This document shows positions 23,364 through 38,300 of a stretch of DNA of 64,000 bases, one piece after another. Where the stretch lies: the NCBI GenBank assembly GCA_022606425.2, contig JAHDVF020000068.1, positions 372,001-436,000 of the forward strand. Direction: 5' to 3'. This stretch comes from Lepidostoma basale. Its lineage: Eukaryota > Arthropoda > Insecta > Trichoptera > Lepidostomatidae. The notes below the pieces were generated by a model. The model was not told the origin of the DNA, searched no databases, and worked only from the letters and a program-made list of their open reading frames with translations. Position numbers and translations under genes: made by a program. The first letter of the stretch is position 1. The number at the start of each line of letters is the position of its first letter.

Positions 23364-26300
23364 ATGGGGGAATCGGATCTTATGTATGGTACATCTTTAT
23401 CCCTCGAATCGATGAAAGTTATTGCTGAAAGTATTGGAGTAGGATTTTTATCTGACGAAGCCGCGAAAGATTTGGCAGATGACGTTTCGTATAGGTTAAA
23501 AACTGTCATACAAGACGCCGCAAAATTTATGCACCACTCCAAAAGACAAAAACTGGCAACTGATGATATAGACTATGCTTTAAAAATTAAGAATATCGAG
23601 GTGTGATAAACATATATCTTATTATTAACTTAAATTTTTGCACAACTTATATGATTAATAGGTATATGACAATTTCGATTAAGGTTATTAAAAGTTTTTT
23701 TTAACTTTTCAGCCTCAATATGGATTTTTCCAAATCGATTCACTTCCATTTCGATTCGCGTCTGGTGGTGGAAGGGAACTTCATTTTGTTGAAGAGAAAG
23801 AATTGGATTTGAATGAGATTCTCTCTGGAGCTGCACCCAAAGTGCCCCTGGAAGCGTCTCTACGCGCTCACTGGCTGTGTGTAGATGGCGTGCAGCCCAC
23901 TGTCCCGGAAAACCCTCCCCCACTCAGCAAAGAAGTGCAAAAACTAGAATCTGTGGACCCTATCTCCAAACTCAACAAAACAAATGATAAGGATGCAGCT
24001 GGTACCCTTTACATATTCTCTTTAATAACGTCAATTAACCCAGAAATAAAGCAACATTAGGTTACTAAAATCATCTTGTATATTCTGCTCTCTTCCATAT
24101 ATACATCTTATTAAATAATTATAGCAGTAATCTGCAAAAATGATGCTATTCTTGGTACCAACTTTTAAATCTAGAATTGTGAACGGCCGTTTTCGCTTTC
24201 ATTGATAAATTCTTGTTTCCAATAACTATTTTTAAAGCTCCATTCACTTTGTTACCCGCACTAACCCTTCTTTCGACGTCACTATCCGTTCGGCCATCCG
24301 CTGTGAACATGCTACTTAAATATACAAATTCACTCACCTGCTCCAAATTCTCTTCGTTCACACTTATGTTACAAACTGTCATTTGCTCTCCCCTTTCAAA
24401 AACCATCACCTTTGACTTTCCGACATTCATCATTAAATCATTAGACTTGCATACCTCATACATTCTCAATACTAAGACTTTTAATTCGTCCGCACTGTCC
24501 GCAACGAGAACGGCATCATCCGCGTAAAGCAGACAAATCACTCATCTTAGCAACAGCATTTATTCCTTTCAGTTCTTTCATATACTTGTCCATATATAGA
24601 TTGAACAACCATGGAGACATCACGCAGCCCTGCTTAACACCCTTTGTGATATCAAACCAAGCGTGATGTCCCCATTTAGCCTAAATTTACATCCCTTTTT
24701 TTTTTTAATAATAGGCAAACCAGGGAGCGGCAAGATGCACAAACTACGCAACGTGGAGACTGTTCACGTGAAACAGTTGGCAACCCACGAACTGAGTGTA
24801 GAACAACAACTCTATTACAAGGAGATCACGGAGGCGTGTGTTGGTTCTGATGAAGCCAGGAGAGCCGTAAGTTCATCTCACTATTCTATGTATCTGTTTC
24901 AAGATAAATCTGTGGGAATATTAATTAACCTCTCTGGTGGTATGCCAGTACTGGTACTGTTACAAATAATTTATTATTTGATTTCTTCCCAAATACTGAA
25001 TGATACTGGCATCTGTGAACCATTTGTCACAAACGTTTTAAGCAATGTAACTATAATTAGTTACATTGCTATAAACGTTTGTGGTGGTCTAGGGCAGTGG
25101 TCCGCAACCGGTGTGCCGTGAGCCGGATGCAAGTGTGCCGCGGCCAAATGTATAATGAAAAAAAAAATTTAGTTTTAGTCGGAACTCATGAATTTCGAAA
25201 GAGTCGAATCTTTTGTAAATCAGTTCAGGAGACATTGGCGACTTTTTTTGTTGTTGTTTATTTTAGGTCATTCGTGAAAAATTGGTCGCCGCTGATTTCT
25301 ACTGGCTGGAAGTTGCTTGGGACCTAAATTTTTTTACTTAACAGCGACTTCCGGCCAGTAGAATTCGCGTAAATTTGGTCCTTCGATCTTTCGGGAGGAG
25401 CAAAAAAACCTTCAAAGTCAAAGGCAAAGTCTACTAGCCGGAAGTCGCCGATGAGCTATAAAAAACGTCTCCTGAGCTGATTGACGCCTACGTCCAGATA
25501 GAATTTTAGTTTTTGGTGTGCCGCGGAATTCTAGGAAGAACTTATGTGTGCTGTAGGTGAGAAAACATTGCGGAGCACTGGTCTAGGGGACAGAACGCTT
25601 GGCTCCTGATCCAGGGCACACGGGTTTGAGTCTGGACACGACCGGATTCCTTCTTCGTGATAATGTACTATTTTCTGCTCATATTGAAGAACGTAAAATA
25701 AATTCTAATACTATTGATGTAAATCTTTGGGGTTAGTCTTTTTTTATCGGAGTTTCTCTTGTATGCAGATGACGCTGTCCTTCTTGCAGACAACGAGCAC
25801 GAACTACAAGTCCTGGTGAATAGTATGTATGAGATATGCATGCAAAATCATCTGATGATGAATGTGAATAAGTTTTTGAAAAAGAAGAAATCATGACAGT
25901 CTGCAACATTAGCGTGAATGGTGAAAATAACACCATTTATAACTCACGAATGGCTGGACCGATTTTTATGATTCTTGATTTGTTGGATTTGTCTCCGTCC
26001 CGAATAGAAGAATAACTATTAAAACATTGGAGAAAAAAACATGAAAAAAAAATTATGAAGAAAATTCATTTTCTCATACATGTCAAGAATGTACGAAGTA
26101 TGCAATAAGTATGACCTTGTGATGAGCGTGTCAAAGTCTAAAGTTATGGTATTTCAAAAGGAATAATGTATGACGGATTGTGATATAAGTGCGAACGGTG
26201 ATAAATTAGAACAAGTTACTGAATTTATTTATCTGGGAAGCATGTTTACAAGAGATGGAAGAACGGAGAAAGATATCGGAAAAAGGGTTGGAGCTGGAAA

Positions 26301-29300
26301 CAATATAAATTTTGCACTCAAAGTCATTACTGCAAATAGAAATGTATCGACTGAAGCAAAGATGGCAGTGCACAATGGAGTTCTAGTGCCGACCCTTATG
26401 TTTGGAAGTGAAGCTTGGAGTTGGCAGAAGTAGGATGAAAGTAGAATAAATGCGGTAGAAATGAGGTCACTTAGAATAATGTGCAGAAAAACAATGTAAG
26501 ATAGAATATCTTATGATAAAGTAAGAAAGGAATGTAAGGTGGATGAATGCGTGATAAATAAAATTAAGAAAGGGTAACTAAGATGGTTTGGACATATGAA
26601 ACGAATGGATGAGGGAAGAATGGTTAAAAAGATATATACAAGTAGTGTGAATGGAAAAAGATGTCGAGGAAAAGGCCAGGAAAGGCATGGCATGACCAAA
26701 TTGATCAATTACTGAAAGGCGGCCATGTTCGAAGTAGGAACAATCGACGAGCGTGCATGTCACAATGTGTGAATGTAGAAGACGCGCGAGAATGCCAGGA
26801 TATAACAATGTGGCGATTCATCCTCTCTGCCGACCCCTCCAGAGAAATGACGTGATGGTTACTTAGTTAGTTAAATTTTGATAAATATTTTTTTATCATT
26901 TCAAATTGTTTCATTTAAAAAACTTTTTTTTTTTTCCGGTACCCCTAATATACACCCGCCTTCTTCCAATCGCTATATAGCCGAATGGTTCATATTTAGA
27001 TTGAAACTGAAATTTTATAGTCACCTTTATGTTTTGTCAATAAAGACATTTAATCTAATAAACGTTTTTGTTATCAATGTATACGTATTGTTTGATAGCC
27101 TTTTATACGTATATAAATAAGTAACACATGTTTTATCAGATTGTCATGGAAAATATCGGCAGCAGGTGACATAGGCGCCGTGGCTTAGTTGGTTAAAGCG
27201 CCTGTCTAGTAAACAGGAGATCACGAGTTCGAATCTCGTCGGGGCCTTGAGGAAATGTTTCTTCAAAATATTTTTTACAATATTTTTATTAATAATTACA
27301 TTTGTTTTCATATTATATTATTTCATATATTGCTTTTATACGTGGGTTAAAGGAGCACAATACGGTAATTGATGGAGTTTTACATCATTGTTCAAGAAAC
27401 AATAAATATAACAAGTGTTGGAAATAGGTTATTTTATTATTTTTTTAATATCAGATTTTCGTTTTAGGAAGCATTGCAATCTTTAGCCTGTGACCCCGGA
27501 CTCCACGAGATGCTGCCACGGATGTGCACTTTCATCTCTGAAGGGGTGAAAGTGAATGTTGTGCAGAACAATCTCGCCCTCCTAATCTACCTAATGAGAA
27601 TGGTGAAAGCCCTTCTAGATAACCAAACTTTGTATTTGGAGAAATATGTGAGTATCAATAGGATCATTTATTTCTTCAATATTCGCTTTCGCTTTGTGTT
27701 GTGTATTCTTCTTCTTCCTCAGCTTATTCCCGTCCACTCCTGGACAAAGGCCTCCTCCATTCGCTTCCATGTCACTCTGTCTTGTGCAGACTGCATCCAG
27801 GTTATTCCGACATGTGTGTTCAGATCATCCTTCCACCGTAGTTGCGGTCGCCCTGCACTTCTCTTTGCCGTCCACGGTCTCCAAGTCAGCAGTTTTCTTG
27901 TCCATTTTTCGTCTGAGCTTCTGGCTACTCGATATGCCCATTGCCATTTTAGAGTCGACACCCAGTGGATAATGTCAATGACCTTTGTTTTTTCTCTCAC
28001 CGTATCGTTTCTGACTCTGTCTCTTAGGCTTATTCCTAACTCTTTGGGTTGTGTATTCATATTTGAATAAATATAACTGCACTTAGTATTTTTTACTTTT
28101 ATTCTACGTGTTAATAAAATAAAACATGTATGTTAATAATCATCCATTTAACAAAGAAAACGTTATTTAAATTTTGCATATTAATATTAAAATTATCCTG
28201 TTACATGATAACGCCAAACCACACATGACAAAAGTGACTTAAGAAAAAATTCTGTTTTGCCACACCCACCCTACTCCCCGGATCTCGCTCTTGTGGACTG
28301 CCACCTTTTCTGTTCCTTACTAAATTTTTCGAATTGTAAAACTTTCATTAATGATGAGCAAGCCAATCAGGCCCTTGATACTTTCTTTCAGTCCAAATCC
28401 ACCAAATTTTATGAGGATTGATAAGTTGGCAATGAGATGGGAGAAGGTGAATGTTTCCAGCATGACGGATGCCCGTCGATTTTTTTTCTTCTTGTATACA
28501 ACATGTGTCTATCCGTCTCACACATTAGTAAAAGTGGCGTCACTATCTGTCTCGCTCGCACTTCGAAAAATGGCTTTTAGTCTCAGAAAAAAATATTCAA
28601 AACTGGATTTCATTACAAAAAAAAATTGTTCACACCTAATTTAAGAAATAATCTAACAAGTGTCATACCATTTTGGAATCCTTATTAAATGCGCCAACTT
28701 TTAAAGTTATCTGCCTAAATCACATCGTACATTTTATTTTCAGTACAGTCAGTTAAAATTGGGCGTAGTATTAATTTTGTGTGCTTGGTTGGGCAAAAAG
28801 TAACATTTTCTTTCAAGCTGGAGCCGTTGATTTTAAATTTTAGGCAACAATTTACAGAAGCATTATTCAGGATTACATAATAAAAATAAAATTTATAAAT
28901 AGTAAAGATTTGTAGTAACGAAGTTGATTTTCTCATTTTATTTTAAATGCCTATAATTTCAAAAATACAAAACATAGATTTTTTTTTACATTTTTCTCAT
29001 AACTAGCATGACTTGCCCTATCATCTGTTTCCGGCTTGACGTCGACATTTGGGACACTCTGTATATTCCTATTGTTCCTCTATCGGAGGTAGCTTTATAC
29101 TGTAGCTCTAAAAACACAAATGTTGTGCTACAACTGAACCATTCTCAAAATTCTTCTTCGTCTCTTGGCCAATAAAATATAAATTTTGCTCTTTGTTGGC
29201 AGCTCCATGAACTGATACCCTCGGTGTCCACGTGCATCGTGTCGCGCCAGCTGTGCATGCGGCCGGAGATGGACAACCACTGGGCACTGAGGGACTTTGC

Positions 29301-32300
29301 CTCCCGCCTCATGGCGCAGATCTGCAAGAACTTCACCACCTCCACTAATAACGTCCAAACAAGAGTCACAAGGTACCAGACTATGCGTGACACATATGTG
29401 TATACTTTCATTATTATATTTTTCTGTATAGATGAGTGTTACTATCTGCTTGCTCCCTATAGAAATGCACTTTTAGTAATTTGTATTTGCACCTCTTTAT
29501 TTGGTAACACCAACCGGTTTCGCTCCCGCCGGAGCTTCGTCAGAGTGAGAGTAAACTAAATATAAAATCAGAGAACAGCATATGAAGAAATAAATATAAA
29601 GAGGGGGGGGGGGAGGGTAGGAGAAAGTGTGCGCGAGGACGAATAGACTGTTAAAACGGTGAGTCATGCTCATTAGGGAAAAATTATGGAGAATTTCTAA
29701 TTCAGATTTTAGTGGCAGACAGGGGAGTTATTTTTATGAGAATATTTAAAATTATTTTCAATGGGGAACATTGCTAGAATGGGACTATGTGAAAGATTAG
29801 TTTGATTATTGATTAAGTGTTACTAAAAGTGTATTATTATATTATTTAATAATGTCACACCACAAATTAAGTGCTTCATACAAAAGCTTAAAAAAAATTA
29901 CATAAAATATCACAACTTTGATTGTATTTAACGTATTCTAATATTATTTTCAATATCAAACTCACCAAATACAAGGGTAGAAGTGTAATCACTGAAAAAA
30001 TTCTATTTTAATTTTAAACTATGCCAAATATAAAAAAAATGACAAATTAAAATCCCATGTAAAAACAAATGTTTTGATTTTTTTTTTAATTTATTGATTG
30101 GAAACAAGAATTTATAAATGAAAGTGAAAATGGCCGTTCACAATGGAGTTCTGGTGCCAACCCTTATGTACGGAAGCGAAACATGGAATAAATGCAGTAG
30201 AAATGAGGTCCCTAAGACGTATGTGTGGCAGAACGATGTACGACAGAATCTCAAATGCCGATATATGAAAGGAATGTAAAGCGGAAGAAGGTATTATGAA
30301 AGGATAACTGCGTTGGCTCGGACATATGGAGCGCATGGATGGAGAAAGAATGGTTAAGAAAGTATACAATGTAAATGGATTACGGAGTCAAGGTAGACCG
30401 AGGAAAACATGGCATGATCAAATTAATCAAATTTTGAAGGTTAGTTATGATAGAAGTCGGAAAAATCGACGTGCGTGTATGACTCGTATGAATGTGGAGG
30501 AAGCTAGAGAGGTGTGTCAATAGAGTAGTGTGGCAGTCCATTCTCTCTGCCTATACCTGCGGTGAAACAGCATGCTGGTTTGTTTGCTTTTTGAATATGA
30601 GAAGAATTTGATCGTGATTTTTATTTCCAGACTATTTAGCCGAGCGCTGAACCCACTACCTGTTCCGGTGGTAGAGGGCACTGTCACCAAAGATCTCTCT
30701 GCGACCGAAAAACTCAATCAGCAGAATGACAGAGCCCCGTTAGCGTCTCTCTACGGGGCTATTCACGGCCTCTCGGAGCTTGGCGCCGAAGTTATAAAAG
30801 TAAGAACACAAAAGCTTAAATAATTTTCAATCTTTCTTCTTTTTCACCTAGTCGTTTCTCGTTATTTGGGGTCGGCTCTTCTAATACGGCTCCGCCAAGT
30901 CTCACGATCCAGGGTCATCTGGCTGTCCAGTCCCAGCCCACATCACATATTGCTAAGCTTTATGATTCACTTATCTGCTATAGAACAATAAGTATTCCGT
31001 CAGGCTAACAGATCGAAATAAATAATTGACATTTAACATAACATCCAAAATTGGGTGGGGTACCTTTTTTTTACAATTTTGCTCCAACAACAGTGTTATT
31101 ATTATTTTTAATCATGTGTCATGCACGCACGTTGATTTCTCTGATTCCTCACTTTGCCGATATTTAATATTTGATTGTGTCACGTTTTATTCAGTCTTCC
31201 TCTATTTCTAGTTCCGTTCACATCATTTACATATACTATCTTCACCATTCTGTCTTAATTCATTCTTTCCATGTGTCCAAACCATCTTAACGATCTTTTC
31301 ATTATTTTGTTCATAACACTCTCATTCGCACCACATTTACTTGGCGTACGAGTATATCCCTCCTCCAAGCACTGGTTAAATAACTTACATAACCATGCAG
31401 AAACCACTTCGCCACCGCTTTTAATAAAATTTGTGGCAATACAATCAAACCCAACAGCTTTTCCACTTTTCATTGCTTTCACGGATCTTTCCATCTTATT
31501 TGTACTTATTTTCTCAATATTATCATTTATAAGTCCCGCACTCGCACTAGTTGTTATACTTTCGATCACGCTTGTATCACCACCATACATTTTCTTAAAA
31601 TACTCCATCCATCTTTCTTGTATGATTGTACTCTCCGTTAACATTCTTCCCTCATTATCCAAAATTGTTTTCACACATCCGCTATCAGGTGGATTTCATT
31701 ATAAACACAAAAGATATAGTCATTAAATGATATTTACATTCGTCATCAGATCATATCACATGCATACCTCATACATGCTAGACCCCAGGACTTCATGTGT
31801 TATTATAAAAGTTGTATAATTCCCCAGGTATTCATAATTCCTCGTGTTCGGTGGATCGGAGAGAGGATAGAAGCGAACATCGATGCACCGTTGAATGCCG
31901 ATAAGCTAGCGGCGGGCCACATCAAGCACCTCGTGGTCAAGATCCTCTCGCCAGTACTCAAAACTATACGGAACGCCCCCGATAATGTGGATGACTATAG
32001 GTAATCAATTTTTTTTAAGTTCTAAACAATTTATAAGTTAATTACAAATAAAATTATTCTTTATGTATGGAATTGAAGCTTGGAGCACTGGTAGCACCGG
32101 CAAAAAAAGGATAAAAGCAGAATAAACTCCTTAGTCAGAAGCAAGCTCGAGGCAGGTGCCGTGATATGGAGTCCTCATGAGGCTCAATATTCTCTCATGT
32201 TGGAGAGGGTTCAAAAGAAATTCTTGAGAGCCCACTACATGAGAGAGTACGGGGTATATCCTTGGCTTTATCCAACGGCATTTCTCTTGGGTATGCTGGG

Positions 32301-35300
32301 GTATAACTCCTTCGAACTGAGGAGGGAAGGATTAATGTCAACGCAATTTTTCAAACTGATTCGGGGCTCTATTGAGAACCCCTATGTTCTGGAGCAAATA
32401 GGTATTTTTGTTCCTGATAATTACCTGCGACTGTGCATAATCAATTGTTCTTTGCCCCGTCACATAGAACCAACCTGCCTTTGGTGATGCCAGTAGGAAG
32501 AGCAATTCGGACGTTGAATCTAATCATCTCGGATTTAGACATTTTCAGTGTCAGTGAGGCAGTATTCATAAAAAATATATTACAAATTCTGGAAAGAGTA
32601 CTGCCTTACTGACGTCGACATATTTGGGTTCCTTCTGATATGTATGATTTTTTGGTCTCATGTTGTTTTATCTTATCTTTGTAACACCATTTTGTGTCCA
32701 AATGAGTCACCTAAATGTTTTTCGTTTGTTATGTCTCATTTGTGTATTATGTATAAATAAATATTAGGTGTATAACTTTGCTTCCGCCGTTTTGCAATAG
32801 ATGGCAGTAGCGGTAAGTGGTAGTTGGAATAAATAGATCATAGATGTCATACAATAAGCTTAAGTATTTGTAAACATAACGCCATCGAAATATTAGTCGA
32901 TTTGTGTCTGCATCATAAAGTTATTCCCGATTAAACATGTCAGCTTACGAGCCAAATTCTCGTAATTTGCGGGAAGTTTTAATTTTATGCTTTAATATGA
33001 AGAAATCTGCGGCTGAAGCTCATCGAATGCTCTCAAATACCTATGGTGAGGCCGCTATTAGTGAAAGAACGTGCTGAGAGTGGTTTCAACGCTTCAAGAA
33101 CGGTGATTTTAACGTCGAAGACCAGCATGGCGGTGGAAGAGAGAAGGTTTTTGAAGATGCAGAATTGGAGGCATACTTGATCAAGACTCGTGTCAAACGC
33201 AACAAGAATTGGCAGGATCATTGGGAGTGACGCAACCAGCCATTTCAAAACGCCTGAAAGTCATGGGAATGATTCAGAAACAAGGAAATTGGGTGCCGTA
33301 CGAGTTGAAGCCGAGAGATGTTGAACGGCGTTTGTGTGTTTGTGAACAGCTGCTTGCAAGGCAAAGACGGAAGGGATTTCTGCATCGCATTGTGACTGGG
33401 GACGAGAAATGGGTTCATTACGATAATCCCAATCGCAGAAAATCATGGGGATATCCCGGCCATGTTCCACGTCGACGGCCAAACCGAATATTCACGGTTC
33501 CAAGGTTATGCTCAGTATTTGGTGGGACCAGCTCGGCGTAGTGTATTATGAGTTGTTAAAACCGACTGAAACAATCACAGGCGATTGTTATCGAACGCAA
33601 TTAATGCGTTTGAGCCGAGCATTGAAAGACAAACGGCCGCAATACAACGAGAGACATGATAAAGTGATTTTACAGCATAACAATGCTTGACCCCATGTTG
33701 CGAAAGTGGTCAAGACATACTTGGAAACTTTGAAATGGGAAGTACTACCCCACCCGCCGTATTCTCCAGACGTTGCTCCCTCGGACTATCACTTGTTTCG
33801 ATCAATGGCACACGGCCTAGCTGACCAGCACTTCCGGTCTTATGAAGAAGTAAAAAATTGGATCGATTCGCTCAAAATAATGGCGCTCTATAAATTATCC
33901 AATTTATTATTGTATTATTATTATAATATGTAAACCAATATTTTGTAACAGGCGGGAATACGGCTATTTGGGCGGTGCTTTACACTTGGTTGTGGCCAAG
34001 TCTCGCGGCTCTGGGGCCCCCTCTGCACCAACCACCCCCACCACACCGCTGGCTGTTACCGTGGTTACTTCCACCCCATCCATACAGCCCAGCACCTTCT
34101 CTACAGGTTTGTATTCGTTAAAAATTTTCTCATACGTTAATCATTATCACATCCTAACCCCACAATAAAAGACCTCTCAAATTACGACCCAAACACCTCC
34201 AACCGCCACAAGCGCCCAAAATCGATCCTCCTTCAGAGGAACACTCCGGGCCACACAAATCATGCCCCCACATAAACTAACAACCCACCAAATCAACTTC
34301 CAACAATGTTCCCATCAGACGTAAGAGGAATAGCCACATGAGCTGGGGAGCTGGGGAGGAATAGCCACACACTGGGGGAGGAATCCTGGACGTCTTCATC
34401 TCTAGGAAAGAAGATCCCGCGCTTCTGTGCACAGTAACTGATATAGGATTATCTGACCACAAACTGTTACGCACAGAAATGGAGCTAAACCCCCCAAGGC
34501 CAACTTTCAGGAAAATAATTTCTAGGTCGTGGAGGACTTTTGACATAGAGGGTTTTATAAAAGATTTGACCAATTCCCCTCTGTGTGACTCTTCTACTAT
34601 CTCCACGTCTCCTCTAAATGACCTAGTTAACTTATACAATAGTGTTCTAACAGCGCTCCTTGATAAGTTTGCCCCAGTGTCCACAAAAACTTGCCGGATT
34701 CGCACGTCAGAGGTGTGGTTTGACAATGAGTGTAGAAAGCGGAAGAGAGAAATGCGAAGGCAAGAACGAAGTTTTCGAAGTGGTGAAATACCAAGAGATG
34801 CGTGGATAATATCCCAAAAATCCTACCGAACAATGATAAAAGCAAAGAGAGCTGATTTCTGGAGGGACAAAATAACTGCAGAAAAGAAAAATCCCAGAAG
34901 CCTCTGGAAATCAGTTCGATCCGTGCTTGCCAACACCCATCAACAAACCGTGACGTCACTATCTCCTACGGACTTCGCATCACACTTTGAAGAAAAAGTG
35001 AACTCCATTCGCGCATCAACCATTACAGCCCCATCACCGTTCTTCTCCGAGAATACTGGAGGGAGCCTCCTTAAGTTTACGGACACTGACCTAGCTTTAA
35101 TAACAAGATTAATATTAGGATCGCCCAATAAGCAGTGCTCACTTGATCCGATCCCGACATGGTTACTAAAAAAGTGCTGTCATCAACTTGCCCCAATATT
35201 GTTAAATATATTTAATAAATCTCTTCGAACCGGCCAAGTCCCCGAGCCACTTAAGATGGCTATCGTCACTCCCCTTCTCAAAAAATCTCAATTAGATTCT

Positions 35301-38300
35301 GAAAATCTAGTAAATTATCGTCCGGTCTCAAATTTGCCTTTCATTTCCAAATTATTAGAAAAAATTGTAGCCAGCCAAATCAATTCCCACCTCACAGCAA
35401 ATGATCTATTATCAAAATTCCAGTCTGCATACAGACCTAATCATTCAACGGAAACAGGACTTCTTCGTATCATGTCGGATCTGGTATTAGCTAATGAATC
35501 GGGCAAGTTAGCACTGCTTTCTTTACTAGATATGAGTGCTGCTTTTGATACCATCGATCATTCTTACCTCATTAAACGGCTCGAGACTACTTACGGTTTC
35601 ACAGGCAATACAATAGAGTGGATAACTTCATATCTGTCGGATCGCTCACAAGCAGTTCAGGTCGCAGGAAAAATATCGTCTTTTTTCACCCTCAAATCTG
35701 GTGTTCCGCAAGGTTCAGTGCTAGGCCCGATATTATTTATAATGTTCACTAATGACATTGTCAAAATAATTGATTCATTTGGTCTGCTGTCTCATTGCTA
35801 TGCTGACGACCAGCAAATTTATTTCTTTTGTGACCCTCATAACATCAGCCATCTAAAATCTATAACTTTAAAGTGCATTGAAGCTATATCGAATTGGATG
35901 GCCTCAAATAAATTAAAATTAAACCCTTCCAAAACGGAATTTCTCTGGACCGCCTCAATGAAGCGCCAGCACTTAGTCGATCATGCTCCGATATCAACAT
36001 TCGGAATTGACATCATCCCTAATAACTCCATAAAACTTCTTGGAGTCAACTTCGAAGCAGATCTCTCATTAAAAACCCAAATAAATAAGACAGTGAGCGC
36101 CAGCTTCTTTCACCTAAGGCAGCTCAAAGCAATCAAAAGAAATATCCCCACTGATGCATTAAAAACACTTGTTAATTCCTTCGTCGTATCTCGACTCGAC
36201 TATTGCAACGGCATATATGCCAACATACCCAAGAAACAAACGAACAAACTTCAATCCGTTTTCAATGCGGCAGCACGACTTATAAAAGGTGTTCCAAAAA
36301 ACTCGCATATTTCACAACATCTAAAAGATCTTCATTGGCTCAAGTGTCCTGAAAGAATCCAGTATAAACTATGCTGGACGGTTTTTAAAGCGCTTCACGG
36401 AATGGCACCAGCCTATATATCTGAACTTTGTGTTGCTGATAGCCCTAACTTGCGGCAATCTACGCTTCGATCAGCAAACTCCTCGGCAATAGGCAGATTA
36501 GTTGAGCCAAAGCGCAACCCCCGGACAAATTTCGGAGATCGGGCCTTCGCAGTGGCAGGTCCGTCCGCCTGGAATATGCTTCCTGCACGCCTCAGATGCA
36601 TTGACAATCCGACAGACTTTAAATCTCACCTAAAAACCCACCTTTTCAAAATATCCCATAAAATGTAAACAACGGTTATCTGATTGCTGGTGTCACATGC
36701 AGCTCTCATGACTAAAAACATTGTCAAAGCGCCCTTGAGGTGAGCTATTCACGAAAACGGCGCTATACAAATTAGCCTAATTATTATTATTATTATTATG
36801 AGCTGAACCTCTGTAAGCCAGAATATTCAAGTCCAAGGGAGAGTAGCGTTGCTTAAATGTGGTCTGGGTCCCCCTTATGGGTTATGGGTTATGCATTTAA
36901 CCCCGACACATTGATGAAGGTTACTTGAAAACGAAACATGTCTGAATTTATTCTTCTTCTTCTTCTTCTTCCCTTTTTGTAGACTCAGGAGTCTGTTATT
37001 TCAGGCGGGTCCTCTTGAGATGCTGAACTCCAGCTTTCTCTCCACCGTTTCGGGGGTCTTCCTGGTTGGCGTTGTCCGTTTGGCGTTCCATGGAGAGCTA
37101 TGTGTGGTATTCTATTTGAGCTCATCCTTTCTACGTGTTCATGCCAGTATCGCCGTCTTTGACGTCCCCATCTGACCACATCTTCGACCTCGCAGATTTC
37201 TCGGATTGCTGTATTCCTAACTCGATCACGTAGGGTCTTGCCAGCTATAGCGCGGAGCGTTTTCATCTCGGTTGTCCTGAGCATGCTCATTGTCTTGACA
37301 GTGTCTGCCCTCGATTCAATGCCATATGTGAGGATTGGTCGCACACAGGTCTTGTAGATGCGTACCTTGCTGTCAGTCCTCATGTCCCTGTTTCTCCATA
37401 TGACATCTTTCAGGCAGCCTGCAACCGCTGCAGCCCTATCCACCTGTGACCTTACTTCTCTGGGGAGGTCATTAGAGCTGGTTACTTTGCTTCCGAGATA
37501 TCTGAATAGGTCCACCTGTTCAATCTCCTCCTGGCGTACGGAGACTTCGCATCTCAGTTGATTTCTTGCGAATGTCATACACTTCGTTTTTGGGGTGGAT
37601 ATGATCATGTTATATTTTGAACAGGATTCATCAAACTTTGAGAGCATTGCTTGCAAGTCGCTTTCATTTTCGGCCACGATTGTGGCGTCGTCTGCATAGC
37701 AAAGCATTCCAATTACTTTTTTACCCAGAGTGTACCCTAAATTGAGAGATGCAACCTCTGCAATGATGTTGTCCATGATGCAGTTAAAGAGAAATGGGCT
37801 TAAGCTGTCGCCTTGTCTGATGCCAAGGGATGTTTTTATGGCTTTAGTGAATTTCCCATTTGCTCTGATCCTTGTGTTGCCGTCTAGGTTGATCTCTCTT
37901 ACCACATTAACAAGTGATGGAGGCGCCAACCTCGTGGTCAAAGTATTCAGGAGGTCCTTCAGCTTGATTCTGTCAAACGCTTTTGTGAGGTCGATGTAAC
38001 ACAGGTATGCTGGTTTATTATATTCCAATGCTTTTTCCTTTATCTGTCTGAGAGTAAATATTGCATCAGTGGTGGAGCGGTTCCTTCTGAATCCTTGCTG
38101 CTCTTCTCTGTTGGTGATGTGGGTTTCAAGTTTTTCTTTAATTATCATTGTAAATAATTTAAAGGTAGAGCACAACAGTGATATTCCTCGATAGTTCTCT
38201 GGGTTTGTCTTTTGTCCCTTTTTAAAGATGGGTACTGTAATGCTTGATCTCCAGTCTGCAGGTATAGTTGACGTGTCTAATATTTTGTTAAACAGTTTAG

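Larger units (their letters stand above)
34150..36890 (+). mobile_element. Jockey-clade LINE 3' end, split by an L2-like LINE
   Basis: 34150-34345 and 36796-36890 together form the 3' region seen at 5400-5680 (TAAAAGACCTCTCAAATTAC through GAGCTGAACCTCTGTAAGCC). The L2-like element lies between duplicated ATGAGCTG. Confidence 0.8.
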
